Source: Bacillota bacterium | GTDB lineage: Bacteria > Bacillota > Clostridia > Lachnospirales > Anaerotignaceae | Length of the DNA stretch: 64,000 nt | Reading direction: 5' to 3' | NCBI GenBank assembly: GCA_021768705.1 | Contig: JAETUG010000008.1 | Span: 1-64,000 of the forward strand | Part shown: piece after piece, positions 22,703-31,555 of the stretch | How the letters are laid out: every line of letters starts with the position of its first letter | Numbering within the stretch: the stretch's first letter is position 1 | Made by a program: the position numbers and the translations under genes | Notes under the pieces: generated by a model | Databases searched by the model: none | What the model saw: only the letters and a program-made list of their open reading frames with translations | What the model was told of the DNA's origin: nothing

Positions 22703-24001
22703 TTATGCATCCACTTCGCCAAAAAGTTCTTCTGCTTCCGCCTTGGTGATATGGGTCTTGCAAATCTTATTTGTCAGATCTTTTTCGCTTCTGCCCCGCA
22801 CCTTGACATAGTTGGTGGTATGACCTTCATAAATGCCATCCTCTACCATTCTTTCATACAGCACTGCCACATCCTGCCCTACATATTCCCTAAGGAAATC
22901 TGCCGCCATCCGGTCGCTCAGGGCGATCAGCTTATGGCTGCGTTCAGATTTCACCGCATTGGGCAGCTGATCCTTTCTTGCCGCCGCAGGGGTACCCCTC
23001 TTCGGGGAATACGGGAATACGTGGATCTTCGCAAAGTCGATCTCTTTGGCAAAATCATAGCTTGCCTGGAAATCCTCTTCCGTTTCCCCGGGGAAACCAA
23101 CGATGATATCCGTTGTCAATGCCACATGGGGCAGATATTTCCGCAGGGTCGCCGCCGCCTGACGGTATTTTTCCGTATCATATTTCCGATTCATTTCCTT
23201 CAATGTCTTATCACAGCCGCTCTGGAGGGAAAGATGGAAATGATCGCAGACCTTGGGCAGCTCTGCTATGGCCTGCGCAAATTCCTCCGTCACCACATTG
23301 GGCTCAATGGAACTGAAACGGATGCGCTCGATCCCCTCTACCTCATGAACCTGTCTCAAAATCTCCAACAGAGAAGTATCCCTTCTATCCTTGCCATAGC
23401 TTGCCACATGAATACCTGTCAATACCACTTCCTTGAAGCCGTTGTCCGCCAGACGGCGCACTTCCGCCAAAACCTCCTGGGGTTCTCTGCTGCGGATAGG
23501 CCCTCTGGCATAGGGAATGATGCAGTAGGAACAATACTGGCTGCATCCATCCTGAATTTTCAGGTATGCTCTGGTTCTGTTCGCCAGCTTCTGGATAGAC
23601 AAGGGTTCGAAAACCCGTTCCTTCATGATATCTGTCACATGGTTTTCCACGCCGCGGCTTATATCGTAATGCTCCACCATTTCGACGATCTTGGCTCTGT
23701 CCTTGGTGCCGATGACAAGGTTCACTCCTTCCACCTTCATCAGTTCCTGGGGCGCAGTCTGGGCATAGCAACCCACCACAGCCACAATGGCATTTTCATT
23801 CTGCCGTTTCACCTTACGGATGAGCTGGCGGGATTTTTTATCCCCAAAATTTGTTACCGTACAAGTATTGATGACATATACGTCTGCTTCTTCATCGATG
23901 CCGACGATCTCATAGCCTTTTTCTGCGAACAGCTCCGCAATGGCTTCACTTTCATATTGATTTACTTTGCAGCCCAGTGCAAAACTTGCTGCTTTCTTCA
24001 T
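22703..24001 (-). CDS. mtaB: tRNA t6A37 methylthiotransferase MtaB
   Basis: A 432-residue radical-SAM methylthiotransferase that turns t6A into ms2t6A at position 37 of ANN-decoding tRNAs. The UPF0004 domain carries the three auxiliary cluster cysteines in GCKVNQYES, NTCTVTNFGDKKS and VVGCYAQTAP. The radical-SAM triad is CSQYCSYC near 154-161. A C-terminal TRAM domain is present near 375-430 (AVLYERMVEDGIYEGHTTNY). Length and the NQYES variant point to MtaB rather than MiaB or RimO. It is the last gene of a three-gene operon. Confidence 0.95.
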   Translation of the reverse strand: MKKAASFALGCKVNQYESEAIAELFAEKGYEIVGIDEEADVYVINTCTVTNFGDKKSRQLIRKVKRQNENAIVAVVGCYAQTAPQELMKVEGVNLVIGTKDRAKIVEMVEHYDISRGVENHVTDIMKERVFEPLSIQKLANRTRAYLKIQDGCSQYCSYCIIPYARGPIRSREPQEVLAEVRRLADNGFKEVVLTGIHVASYGKDRRDTSLLEILRQVHEVEGIERIRFSSIEPNVVTEEFAQAIAELPKVCDHFHLSLQSGCDKTLKEMNRKYDTEKYRQAAATLRKYLPHVALTTDIIVGFPGETEEDFQASYDFAKEIDFAKIHVFPYSPKRGTPAAARKDQLPNAVKSERSHKLIALSDRMAADFLREYVGQDVAVLYERMVEDGIYEGHTTNYVKVRGRSEKDLTNKICKTHITKAEAEELFGEVDA

Positions 24002-24022
24002 AATCCTTCTCTCCTTCGGGGC

Positions 24023-24814
24023 TCAGATTCCCATGATTCGGCAAATCGCCTTTACCACGCCGCCCTCGTTATTGCTTCCCGCCTGAAAACGGGCTTTTTT
24101 CTTCACGCCCTCCACAGCATCCTGCATGGCAAAGCTATAGTAAGCTTTTTCAAACATTTCGATATCATTATACTGATCCCCAAAGACCATGGTTTCCTCC
24201 GGCGTGATGTTCCACATCTGCTGCAGGGTTTCCACGGCAGTGCCTTTATTGACCCCACAGATGCCAGTATCCAGGCAATCCGGCCCGGAAGTCACCAAGC
24301 TCAAGTCCTCCGCCAGAACAGAACGCAGCAAACGATAATATTCCTCCGCAGGCTTCCCATCCAGCACGATAATGGAGACCTTGATGATATCATCCTCTAC
24401 GGCATACAGATCCTCTGCCAGTGCCATCGTATAATTGAATTTGGGGGATGCCAGAAATTCCAGCATTTCCTGACTGGTGGTATAGCTGCGGTGCTTTGCA
24501 CACAGCAGTGGGCTCAGCCCCGGAAACTGCCCCACCGCATCCAAACAGGCTTTCACCTCTTTTTTCGTCATGCAGCGGGCATACAGCTCTTTTCCATTCT
24601 CCATGATAAAAGCGCCATTTTCCGAAACGATGACAACATCCTTTACATGCTCCTTGAAATCGCTGCATAGACTGGGATACTGCCTGCCGCTGGCAACCAC
24701 AAAGCGTGTGCCCATTTTCTTCAGCTTGGGCAGAATTTGATAAATATCCTCATCGATTTTCTTTTCATCATTCACCAGTGTGCCGTCCATATCAGACACG
24801 ATCAGTTTAATCAT
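24023..24814 (-). CDS. Cof-type HAD-IIB phosphatase
   Basis: A 263-residue HAD hydrolase of the Cof subfamily, with a C2B cap. Motif I is VSDMDGTLVND at the N-terminus; motif II is in VVASGRQYPS; motif III/IV is GTAVETLQQM followed by MVFGDQYNDIEMFE. Such enzymes dephosphorylate sugar phosphates or cofactors such as PLP or FMN; the exact substrate cannot be told. It is 21 bases upstream of mtaB. Confidence 0.92.
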   Translation of the reverse strand: MIKLIVSDMDGTLVNDEKKIDEDIYQILPKLKKMGTRFVVASGRQYPSLCSDFKEHVKDVVIVSENGAFIMENGKELYARCMTKKEVKACLDAVGQFPGLSPLLCAKHRSYTTSQEMLEFLASPKFNYTMALAEDLYAVEDDIIKVSIIVLDGKPAEEYYRLLRSVLAEDLSLVTSGPDCLDTGICGVNKGTAVETLQQMWNITPEETMVFGDQYNDIEMFEKAYYSFAMQDAVEGVKKKARFQAGSNNEGGVVKAICRIMGI

Positions 24815-24834
24815 CTATATCACCTTATGATCTC

Positions 24835-25386
24835 TTAATTGATTCGGAAAAATAAGGGCAACAGCTTCATTGCCACAGTTACATTTTTCCCGGAAAGCCA
24901 GACCAAATGCTCTCTTAATGCTTCCCATTTTTCCTTTTTCGTCATCACTTGGGCGCAGATATTTTCCATGGCATCCAAATGACCCATGATATCCTCCCGT
25001 TCACTGCGGGAAAGACATTCCATCATGCCAATATCCAGGCGAACTGTCGTAAAATCCGCTTCGAAATCCAATTCCTGATACTCTTTGGAAATATAATATT
25101 CCAGCAGACCTTCGTTGCTGCAGTTATTCTCCCGAAAACCCTTCATCCGTTCCAGCAGGTTCTGCACGTTTTCCCGATAGATCTTTGCCATATCAGCCGT
25201 ATCCTCATAGGGCTGGATGACCCGAAGCCCCTTGGTGAAGCCTTCGATCTTTTCTGCATAATGCTCCAAAAGCAGTCGGAACAGCCCCTCCATAACTTCA
25301 CTGTCATAAGAGGACGCTTCCCAGACGGTTTCCACGTGGGCAATATCTTCATCGATCATGGTACGAATATCTTTTTCTTCTGTCAT
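24835..25386 (-). CDS. Hypothetical helical protein, 183 aa
   Basis: Start at 25386 (MTEEKDIRTM) is chosen for the GGTGGATGAT site; a promoter ends 38 bases upstream. The protein is almost entirely helical and acidic, without signal peptide, cysteine cluster or a known motif (segments EGLFRLLLEHYAEKIEGF and RMKGFRENNCSNEGLLEYY). It leads the operon with the HAD phosphatase and mtaB. I do not recognise the family. Confidence 0.7.
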   Translation of the reverse strand: MTEEKDIRTMIDEDIAHVETVWEASSYDSEVMEGLFRLLLEHYAEKIEGFTKGLRVIQPYEDTADMAKIYRENVQNLLERMKGFRENNCSNEGLLEYYISKEYQELDFEADFTTVRLDIGMMECLSRSEREDIMGHLDAMENICAQVMTKKEKWEALREHLVWLSGKNVTVAMKLLPLFFRIN

Positions 25387-25423
25387 ATCATCCACCGTCC
25401 CTTCTGCATTCGGATTATCTTTT

Positions 25424-25453
25424 AGTATAGCATAAAAATCATAGATGTGGCAA
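25424..25453 (-). promoter_or_regulatory. Promoter of the hypothetical-HAD-mtaB operon
   Basis: Minus strand TTGCCA, 18-bp spacer, TATACT. Confidence 0.65.
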
Positions 25454-25756
25454 GAATCCATCCCTTTTGTCCTTTTTACCATTTTTTCTGATGCAAAAAA
25501 GTCCGTCGATGTCACCAGCTATCTTTATTGCAGACGATTCCATAGTCGTAGTATTATATAATAAATTCAATAAATCGAAATCTGTATCCTTGCATCCTGT
25601 TAAGTATGTTGGACGAATTAAAGCAAGATTATCAATTGAATGAACAAGATGCAATGCTGGTTCTGAAAGATATTTTGTACAACGTCTGGAAAAATCGCAA
25701 AAGAAAACGGGAGGGTCGTTGACTTTGCCACCGCCGCCCCAAATAAAAAAAGACGC
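25454..25756. other. Gene-poor stretch with a possible 38-codon rightward remnant
   Basis: A plus-strand promoter-like TTGCAG/TATTAT pair (25528-25557) precedes an open frame at 25606-25722 that reads MLDELKQDYQLNEQ and ends in a basic KNRKRKREGR. There is no ribosome binding site in front of the ATG, so I regard it as a remnant or chance frame. Nothing else is supported here. Confidence 0.3.
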
Positions 25757-25790
25757 AAAAAAGCCATACCAAAAAGGTATGGCTTTTCCT
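25757..25790 (-). terminator. Terminator after the 151-residue hypothetical gene
   Basis: A perfect 12-bp stem AAAAGCCATACC/GGTATGGCTTTT with a 5-base loop; T-rich on the minus strand. Confidence 0.85.
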
Positions 25791-25814
25791 ATGCTTTCAG
25801 GTTTATGATTTCTC

Positions 25815-26270
25815 TTATTCCTCGTCATCTTCAATGATAACGACCATGCCGCCCATTCTTCTGTTCAATTCTTTTCTTGTGATCTTGATGATATTGGGTG
25901 TTACACCATCAGGCTGTTCCTCAATGAAGTATGCTTCTTCCTTGTCGCAGTCGTTTTCATCCAGCCAACCACTGAAATAAGACAGGATAGAACGCATAAT
26001 CTCTACACTATGGCCCCAATAGTCCAAATCCAGGAACACCAGTCTTGCCTTGTCACCTGTTTTGGAATATTTGCGGCTCTTATATACCATTGTGAACAGT
26101 CGTCTTTCTTCCCCTTTGTATGTGAAGTAAACAGCCATTTCGTTGCTTTCACCAAAACGGTTTTCATAACGGTTTACCTTTGCTTCAGGGTCGAAATATT
26201 TCAAAACGAACTGATAAATCTGTTCCAGTTCGATCTCCTTTGTGATATACCCATGAGTCTTTGCTGTCAT
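25815..26270 (-). CDS. Hypothetical protein, 151 aa
   Basis: Start at 26270 (MTAKTHGYIT) follows AAAAAGGAGG. The product has an alpha/beta look with several aromatic strands (NEMAVYFTYKGEERRLFTMVY, split by charged turns) and an acidic C-terminus VVIIEDDEE. No known domain, signal peptide or membrane segment was seen. It is a single-gene unit with a consensus promoter and terminator, so it is very probably expressed. Confidence 0.75.
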   Translation of the reverse strand: MTAKTHGYITKEIELEQIYQFVLKYFDPEAKVNRYENRFGESNEMAVYFTYKGEERRLFTMVYKSRKYSKTGDKARLVFLDLDYWGHSVEIMRSILSYFSGWLDENDCDKEEAYFIEEQPDGVTPNIIKITRKELNRRMGGMVVIIEDDEE

Positions 26271-26346
26271 TTGAAAAGCCTCCTTTTTCCTACTACTTTT
26301 ATGCCAATAAATATTTTGCGTGCAAATCATCTCTTATTCTGATTGC

Positions 26347-26375
26347 ATTATACAGTAAGAAAACTGCCTTTACAA
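26347..26375 (-). promoter_or_regulatory. Promoter of the 151-residue hypothetical gene
   Basis: Minus strand TTGTAA, 17-bp spacer, TATAAT, 77 bases before the start codon. Confidence 0.7.
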
Positions 26376-26429
26376 GGGCAATCCCTCACATGGAACAGAG
26401 AATTTCACCGCCCATTTTTAGGCAGTTTT

Positions 26430-27128
26430 TCACATCTTTTCCAGCATTTTTTCTACCAGGTCGCTGCTGCGTTTTGCCGCCAGCTGCACGAACTGCTCAA
26501 AGGACATATTGGCTTCTTCATCTGCGCCGTCGCTGATGGCACGGATGACAACGAAGGGAATCCGATTCAACCAGCAGGCATGGGCAATGGCTGCCCCTTC
26601 CATTTCCGCACAATCGCCCTGCACATATTTTTTGATGCGTTCCTTTCCTTCTTTTGTGCCAATAAACTGGTCGCCGCTGGCAACCCTTCCCAGCATGATC
26701 TGATAATCCTCTGCCGTTTCTGCCGCCGCTTCCTGCGCCAGTCTCACCATCATTTCATCTGCCTTGAAATAGCTTTCCGCCAGACGGGGGATAGTACCGA
26801 TCGGGTCGCCCAAAGCGGAAACATCCATATCATGCTGCACCGCATCCGTGGAAATCAGGATATCCCCGATATGCAATTCCGGGCTTACCGCCCCGGCTAC
26901 GCCTGTATTGATCACATAATCCACGCCAAAATGGTCGATCAATACCTGTGTGCAGACCGCCGCATTGACCTTGCCGATACCGCTGATGACCAGCACAATG
27001 CTGTTGCCGCAATATTTCCCCACATGGAACTGTAATCCAATGACACTTTTTGTAGTCACGATCTCGATCTTTTCTTTCAAATACGCGATCTCTTCTGCCA
27101 TCGCGCCGATGATGCCGATTGTTTTCAT
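26430..27128 (-). CDS. mtnN: 5'-methylthioadenosine/S-adenosylhomocysteine nucleosidase
   Basis: A 232-residue enzyme that cleaves adenine from MTA and SAH in the methionine salvage and activated methyl cycle. MKTIGIIGAMAEEI holds the catalytic Glu of the N-terminal motif; GVAGAVSPELHIGDI binds the ribose; EMEGAAIAHACW and VIRAISDGAD carry the substrate glutamate and the catalytic aspartate. Size is normal. It is monocistronic with an AGGAGATGAAGCGAGT leader to the ATG. Confidence 0.96.
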   Translation of the reverse strand: MKTIGIIGAMAEEIAYLKEKIEIVTTKSVIGLQFHVGKYCGNSIVLVISGIGKVNAAVCTQVLIDHFGVDYVINTGVAGAVSPELHIGDILISTDAVQHDMDVSALGDPIGTIPRLAESYFKADEMMVRLAQEAAAETAEDYQIMLGRVASGDQFIGTKEGKERIKKYVQGDCAEMEGAAIAHACWLNRIPFVVIRAISDGADEEANMSFEQFVQLAAKRSSDLVEKMLEKM

Positions 27129-27215
27129 ACTCGCTTCATCTCCTGTTCTGTCATTTCCGGCGGTGTTTTTTATATCCGCTCCAATCAGCCGTTTGTTTTT
27201 GGCTCATACACATTG

Positions 27216-27245
27216 ATTATAACACAATCTCTCCATTTCCCGCAA
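27216..27245 (-). promoter_or_regulatory. mtnN promoter
   Basis: Minus strand TTGCGG, 18-bp spacer, TATAAT with a TGT extension just upstream of the -10. Confidence 0.6.
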
Positions 27246-27291
27246 GTCACCCTCTTTTCTGTAACGATTTCTTAAGTTTCTTGCGGTTTCG

Positions 27292-27320
27292 TTGCAAAAA
27301 AACAGCAACTTTTGTATACT
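27292..27320 (+). promoter_or_regulatory. Promoter of the C26 peptidase-mscS-DUF951 operon
   Basis: TTGCAA, 17-bp spacer, TATACT, 31 bases before the start codon. Confidence 0.7.
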
Positions 27321-27351
27321 GTTAAGGAAAATCAAATGAGAGGTGTTAGTG

Positions 27352-28056
27352 ATGAATCTGAAACCAGTCATCGGCATTGCGCCGAACTATTCTTACGAAA
27401 AAAAGGAATACTCCCTCCACGAGGATTATGTACTTGCCATCGAAAAAGCCGGAGGCTGCCCCATCGTGCTGCTGCCCCACCAAGATCTGCCTGATTTTCT
27501 GGATGGTCTGCTGCTGACCGGCGGCGGTGATATCGACCCGCTGCTCTTTGGGGAAGAGCCCCTGCACCAAAGCGGCGAAATCAACCCCCTGCGGGATGCA
27601 TATGAAATGCGGATCTGCCATGAAGCACTGGAAAAAGACCTGCCTATGCTGGGCATCTGCCGAGGCATGCAGGTCATGAATATCGCCAAGGGCGGCGGCA
27701 TCTATCAGGATATCGGCGTACAGGCAGGCACCACCCTGAAGCATATCCAGCAGGCCCCCCGTTCCTATGGCACCCACAGCATTTTTGTGGAGGAGGATAC
27801 TCTTTTGACAGACCTTTGGGAAAACAAACGTACTGTGGTCAATTCCCTGCATCATCAGTCCTGCTCCACCCTGGGGGAAGGCTTTATCGCTTCTGCCCGC
27901 AGTGCCGATGGTCTCATCGAAGCCATTGAACAGAAGGACTGTCTCTTTGCCGTTGGCGTACAGTGGCATCCCGAAGCCATGAAAACAGAAGAAATGGGGC
28001 TGCTGTTCACTGCTTTTCTGAAAGCAGCAGCCACCTATAAACAGAACAGGAGGTAA
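27352..28056 (+). CDS. Gamma-glutamyl-gamma-aminobutyrate hydrolase family protein (peptidase C26)
   Basis: A class I glutamine-amidotransferase-like hydrolase of 234 residues, starting MNLKPVIGIA at 27352 with GAGAGGTG six bases upstream. The nucleophile is in LGICRGMQVMN near residue 104 and the His-Glu pair in VQWHPEAM near 208. LTGGGDIDPLLFGEEP is the PuuD/C26 signature. It should cleave gamma-glutamyl amides such as gamma-glutamyl-GABA, but no other putrescine pathway gene is nearby. mscS follows after six bases. Confidence 0.9.
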   Translation: MNLKPVIGIAPNYSYEKKEYSLHEDYVLAIEKAGGCPIVLLPHQDLPDFLDGLLLTGGGDIDPLLFGEEPLHQSGEINPLRDAYEMRICHEALEKDLPMLGICRGMQVMNIAKGGGIYQDIGVQAGTTLKHIQQAPRSYGTHSIFVEEDTLLTDLWENKRTVVNSLHHQSCSTLGEGFIASARSADGLIEAIEQKDCLFAVGVQWHPEAMKTEEMGLLFTAFLKAAATYKQNRR

Positions 28057-28062
28057 TCGAAA

Positions 28063-28941
28063 ATGGAAACTCTCACAAACGGCAATGCCATCAGCGAAAG
28101 CATCGGCAGCCTGTTCAGCCCCGTTGCCTGGACCGGTCTTATGACTGCAGGCATCAAGATCCTGCAGATCATCGGCACACTGCTGCTTTGCTGGATCCTC
28201 ATCAAGATTTCCAGTGCCGTGGCGAAAAAATTCTTCCAATCACAGGCACAGAGAGACCGTCTTTCCATGTCTGAACGGAAAGCAAAAACCCTGAATTCCA
28301 TCACCAGCAGTGTACTAAAATATGTAATTTATTTTGTCGGTATTTTTTCCATACTGAATCTGTTGGGTGTCAATCCCAATTCTCTGCTGGTCGTTGCTTC
28401 TGCCGGTTCTGTTGCCATCGGCTTAGGCGCCCAGAGCGTTGTCACAGATATGATGGAGGGCTTCTTCATCCTTTTTGAGGATCACTACGCAGTCGGCGAT
28501 ATTGTCACCATTCAGGGGATTACCGGTACCGTGGAAAGCGTGACGCTGCGCTCCACAAAGCTCCGTGACCCCATGGGCTGTGTCCATATCATCCCCAATG
28601 GTTCTGTGGGCACTGTTACAAACCTTTGCCGTGAATTTATCAATGCCGTAGTGACCGTAGGCATTGCTTACGGCGAAAGCATCGACCATGCCATCGCAGT
28701 ACTGAAGGATGAAATGGCGAAAACAGCAGATATGGAAGAGCTGCTGGAAACCCCTACCGTGGCAGGTGTCATTGGCTTGGATGATTCCGCAGTCACCATC
28801 AAGATCGTTGCAAAATGTAAAGTCAAAACAAACCTCGGCGTGGAAGCAGAACTGCGCCGTCGTATCAAAAACCGCTTCGACGCAGAGGGCATCGAAATTC
28901 CTTTCCCTCAGCAGGTCGTTCATCTGGTAAAGGAGGCATGA
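28063..28941 (+). CDS. Small-conductance mechanosensitive channel, MscS family
   Basis: A 292-residue channel. Three hydrophobic segments lie at about residues 25-50, 85-105 and 110-130; the pore helix is VASAGSVAIGLGAQSVVTD with the glycine/alanine packing typical of MscS TM3. The beta domain follows with DIVTIQGITGTVES and HIIPNGSV, then the C-terminal alpha/beta vestibule. It releases solutes upon hypo-osmotic shock. Same operon as the C26 peptidase and DUF951 gene; AGGAGG is directly upstream. Confidence 0.94.
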   Translation: METLTNGNAISESIGSLFSPVAWTGLMTAGIKILQIIGTLLLCWILIKISSAVAKKFFQSQAQRDRLSMSERKAKTLNSITSSVLKYVIYFVGIFSILNLLGVNPNSLLVVASAGSVAIGLGAQSVVTDMMEGFFILFEDHYAVGDIVTIQGITGTVESVTLRSTKLRDPMGCVHIIPNGSVGTVTNLCREFINAVVTVGIAYGESIDHAIAVLKDEMAKTADMEELLETPTVAGVIGLDDSAVTIKIVAKCKVKTNLGVEAELRRRIKNRFDAEGIEIPFPQQVVHLVKEA

Positions 28942-28944
28942 TCT

Positions 28945-29130
28945 ATGGATTTTTCCGTTGGAGATATCGTACAAATGAAAAAAAGTCACCCTTGCGGCTC
29001 TGCCCAGTGGGAGATTTTGAGAACAGGCATTGATTTTCGCATCAAATGCTGCGGCTGTGGGCATATGGTTATGCTGCCCAGGGTAAAGTTCGAGAAAAAC
29101 GTGAAAAAAATCATCCAGAAAGGGGAATAA
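28945..29130 (+). CDS. DUF951 protein
   Basis: A 61-residue protein with the DUF951 pattern: VGDIVQMKKSHPCGSAQWEI, then RTGIDFRIKC, CGCGHMVMLPR and a basic tail. The HPCG and CCGCGH cysteines probably bind zinc. In Firmicutes DUF951 genes regularly follow MscS-type channels, as here (3-base gap), but the function is unknown. AAAGGAGG is inside the end of mscS. Confidence 0.92.
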   Translation: MDFSVGDIVQMKKSHPCGSAQWEILRTGIDFRIKCCGCGHMVMLPRVKFEKNVKKIIQKGE

Positions 29131-29322
29131 GACCACAGGGCTCTGCCCCGAACCCCGCCAACTTTTTGAAAAAAGTTGGATCAAAAACTTTTATACAAAA
29201 ACGGCACCTTTTTAGAGGAGTCCCTATAAGAAGACAAAAAATTGAAATAATGTTTTCTTAAGCCGCCACTACATTAGGTGCCGTTTTTCTTTGCTAATAT
29301 TTTTCATTTCTGCCCTGAGGTT
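29131..29322. repeat. Compound hairpin plus a 13-bp inverted repeat enclosing 66 bases
   Basis: Right after the DUF951 stop comes GGGC/GCCC, then CCAACTTTTT/AAAAAGTTGG (29158-29179, perfect 10-bp stem). AAAAACGGCACCT at 29197-29209 and AGGTGCCGTTTTT at 29276-29288 are perfectly complementary across 66 bases that contain a further AAGAA/TTCTT hairpin. The two flanking genes converge, so part of this probably terminates both. Confidence 0.65.
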
Positions 29323-31461
29323 TTAATCCTTCTTTCGCATGGCGTTCAAAATCGCCAATACGCATACGCCTACATCGGCAAATACCGCCATCCACATGGT
29401 AGCAATACCGGGGACGGACAAAATCAACACAATGATCTTGAAGCCCAGCGCAAAGGCGATATTCTGATTGACGATCTTCCGTGTATTCTTGGCAATTTTG
29501 ATACCCACCGCCAACTTGCCAATATCATCATCCATCAGCACCACATCCGCCGCTTCAATGGCCGCATCGGAACCGATACCGCCCATAGCAACGCCCAAGT
29601 CCGCTCCTGCTAAAACGGGTGCATCATTGATACCGTCACCGACGAAAGCCGTCTTGCCTTCGCCATTGCCCTTCAATTTTTCCATCCATTCCACTTTATT
29701 TTCCGGCAGCAATTCGCTGTAGACCCCGTCCAGCCGCAGTTCCTTTGCCACGGCTTCCGCTGTTTCCTTTCGGTCGCCGGTCAGCATGACCATCTCTTTC
29801 ACGCCCTGTTTCCGCAAAGCTCCCAGAGATTCGGCAATATTTTCTTTCAGGGTATCTGCCACAAGGATATGCCCCAGGAACTTGCCCCCCTTCGCCACAT
29901 AGACCACTGTGCCGATGCCGTTGGCTTTTGTATAAGGGATATGTTCCCGTTCCATCAGACGGCTGTTCCCCAACAGGACGGTTTCTCCCTCCAACTCATA
30001 GGAAATGCCATAGCCGCCCAATTCCTGATACTGCTCCGCAGCAGGCAGCTCTCCTGTATAGCTTTCCACGATGGCCTTTGCAATGGGGTGATTGCTCATG
30101 GCTTCACCGATGGCTGCCAAACGCAGCACATCTCCTGCCACCTCTGTCACAGAAAACTTGCCCTTCGTCAGCGTACCGGTCTTGTCAAAAACCACTTTTT
30201 CCAGATGACAAAGCGTATCCATATCTCCGCCGCCTTTGACGAGGATACCCCGTTTCGATGCCGCACCGATGCCTGCAAAATAGCTCAAAGGTACAGACAA
30301 TACCAATGCACAGGGGCAGGAAACCACCAGAAATACCAATGCCCGTCCAAACCACAGGGAAAAGGCACCAACGCCCAGCACAGGGGGAAGAACCGCTACC
30401 AATACCGCCAGCAAAACTACTACAGGGGTATAGATTCTGGCAAAACGGGTGATGAAGCGTTCCGTTTTGGATTTTTTCCCGGCGGCATTCTCCACCATCT
30501 CCAAAATCTTCATCACTGTGGATTCGCTAAAGGGCTTTTCTACCCGAATCTGCAAGGTGCCATCCATATTGATACAGCCGCTGAGAACCCGTTCCCCCAC
30601 TTCCGCATTTCTGGGGAGAGATTCTCCTGTCAAGGCTGCCGTATCCAGCATGGCATGCCCTTCTTCGATGATGCCGTCCAGAGGAATACGTTCCCCGGCT
30701 TTTACCAGGATACAATCCCCAATCCGAACCGTTTCGGGAGAGACTTCCTTGGTTTCTCCCTCCGCCACCAAACGGGCAAAATCGGGGCGGATATCCAATA
30801 ATGCCGTAATGGATTTTCTGGAATGGGCCACAGCATAGTCCTGAAAGGCTTCCCCCACCTGATAGAACAGCATGACGAAAACAGCTTCTGCCATTTCGCC
30901 AATGGCAAGGGCACCGATGGTGGAAAGGGACATCAGGAAGTTTTCATCAAAGACCTGCCCACGGACGATGTTCTTTCCTGCCCGCAGCAGCACATCATAG
31001 CCAAAAATCAGATAGGCCGCCAAAAACAGCGGCGCACCGGCGACGCCTTTCCTCAAAAAAACAGCACACAAAAACAACAGCAGTCCCAAGCCGAACCGTA
31101 GGAAAAATTTCTTGTCAAAGACTGCTTCCTCTCCATGCTCGTGGTCGTGTCCGCAGCCACAAGAATCATGACCTTCTTCCTGCGCATGACAGCAACAGCT
31201 ATCCCCACATGCCGCCCCTGCAGAGGGCTTTTCCTGGCGGAATGCCACCTCCACATCCGGCTCAAATGTATGAACTGTTTTTTTGATGGTCTCCTGCATC
31301 TTCTCTAAGGGAACATCTTTTTTCAGCTTCAGGGTCATTTCCTGCCGCATCAAATTGATGGAAACCTCCTCCGTTTCCGCCAGCTTGGAAAGAACATCCT
31401 CTATCTTGCCTGCACAATTGGCGCAGGTCAGCCCCTTTAAATATACCTTCATTTCAGACAT
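29323..31461 (-). CDS. Zn2+/Cd2+-exporting P1B-type ATPase
   Basis: A 712-residue metal pump. Residues 1-70 are an HMA domain with CANC as metal site; residues 90-125 are a Cys/His-rich spacer (GDSCCCHAQEEGHDS, CGCGHDHEHGEE). Then come the CPC motif in VSCPCALVLSVP, the phosphorylation site DKTGTLTKG, the HP locus in MSNHPIAKAI and the hinge GDGINDAPVLAGAD. CPC with this order fits the P1B-2 group (zinc, cadmium, lead). Start at 31461 follows AGAGGTG. It is co-oriented with an ArsR-type zinc sensor and preceded by a matching operator. Confidence 0.93.
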   Translation of the reverse strand: MSEMKVYLKGLTCANCAGKIEDVLSKLAETEEVSINLMRQEMTLKLKKDVPLEKMQETIKKTVHTFEPDVEVAFRQEKPSAGAACGDSCCCHAQEEGHDSCGCGHDHEHGEEAVFDKKFFLRFGLGLLLFLCAVFLRKGVAGAPLFLAAYLIFGYDVLLRAGKNIVRGQVFDENFLMSLSTIGALAIGEMAEAVFVMLFYQVGEAFQDYAVAHSRKSITALLDIRPDFARLVAEGETKEVSPETVRIGDCILVKAGERIPLDGIIEEGHAMLDTAALTGESLPRNAEVGERVLSGCINMDGTLQIRVEKPFSESTVMKILEMVENAAGKKSKTERFITRFARIYTPVVVLLAVLVAVLPPVLGVGAFSLWFGRALVFLVVSCPCALVLSVPLSYFAGIGAASKRGILVKGGGDMDTLCHLEKVVFDKTGTLTKGKFSVTEVAGDVLRLAAIGEAMSNHPIAKAIVESYTGELPAAEQYQELGGYGISYELEGETVLLGNSRLMEREHIPYTKANGIGTVVYVAKGGKFLGHILVADTLKENIAESLGALRKQGVKEMVMLTGDRKETAEAVAKELRLDGVYSELLPENKVEWMEKLKGNGEGKTAFVGDGINDAPVLAGADLGVAMGGIGSDAAIEAADVVLMDDDIGKLAVGIKIAKNTRKIVNQNIAFALGFKIIVLILSVPGIATMWMAVFADVGVCVLAILNAMRKKD

Positions 31462-31488
31462 TTGGTTCACCTCTTCTTATTTGTTCGC

Positions 31489-31504
31489 ATGAACAACCGT
31501 TCAT
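31489..31504. promoter_or_regulatory. Candidate ArsR-family operator before the ATPase
   Basis: ATGAAC-AACC-GTTCAT is a perfect 6-bp dyad. The GTTCATATAT half is repeated at the arsR promoter (TGTTCATATATTAA at 31931-31944). Confidence 0.6.
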
Positions 31505-31527
31505 ATATTGATTGAAAAGTTAGGCTG

Positions 31528-31552
31528 TAAATGGTATATACAGCCTAGTGAT
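31528..31552 (-). terminator. Hairpin after the arsR-type gene
   Basis: AGGCTGTA/TACAGCCT forms an 8-bp stem with a 9-base loop just past the regulator gene; the tail is only weakly T-rich, so read-through into the ATPase gene is likely. Confidence 0.5.
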
Positions 31553-31555
31553 TTC

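Noticed and set aside
22751-24670. A 639-codon rightward open frame
   Set aside because: It is antisense to mtaB and the HAD phosphatase gene, both with full motif sets; long antisense frames are common at this codon bias.
25606-25722. A 38-codon rightward frame with a basic end
   Set aside because: The composition looks protein-like, but there is no ribosome binding site; it is mentioned only as a possible remnant.
25439-25834. A 131-codon leftward open frame downstream of the 151-residue hypothetical gene
   Set aside because: It crosses a strong terminator hairpin and a promoter, and its protein has no coherent pattern.
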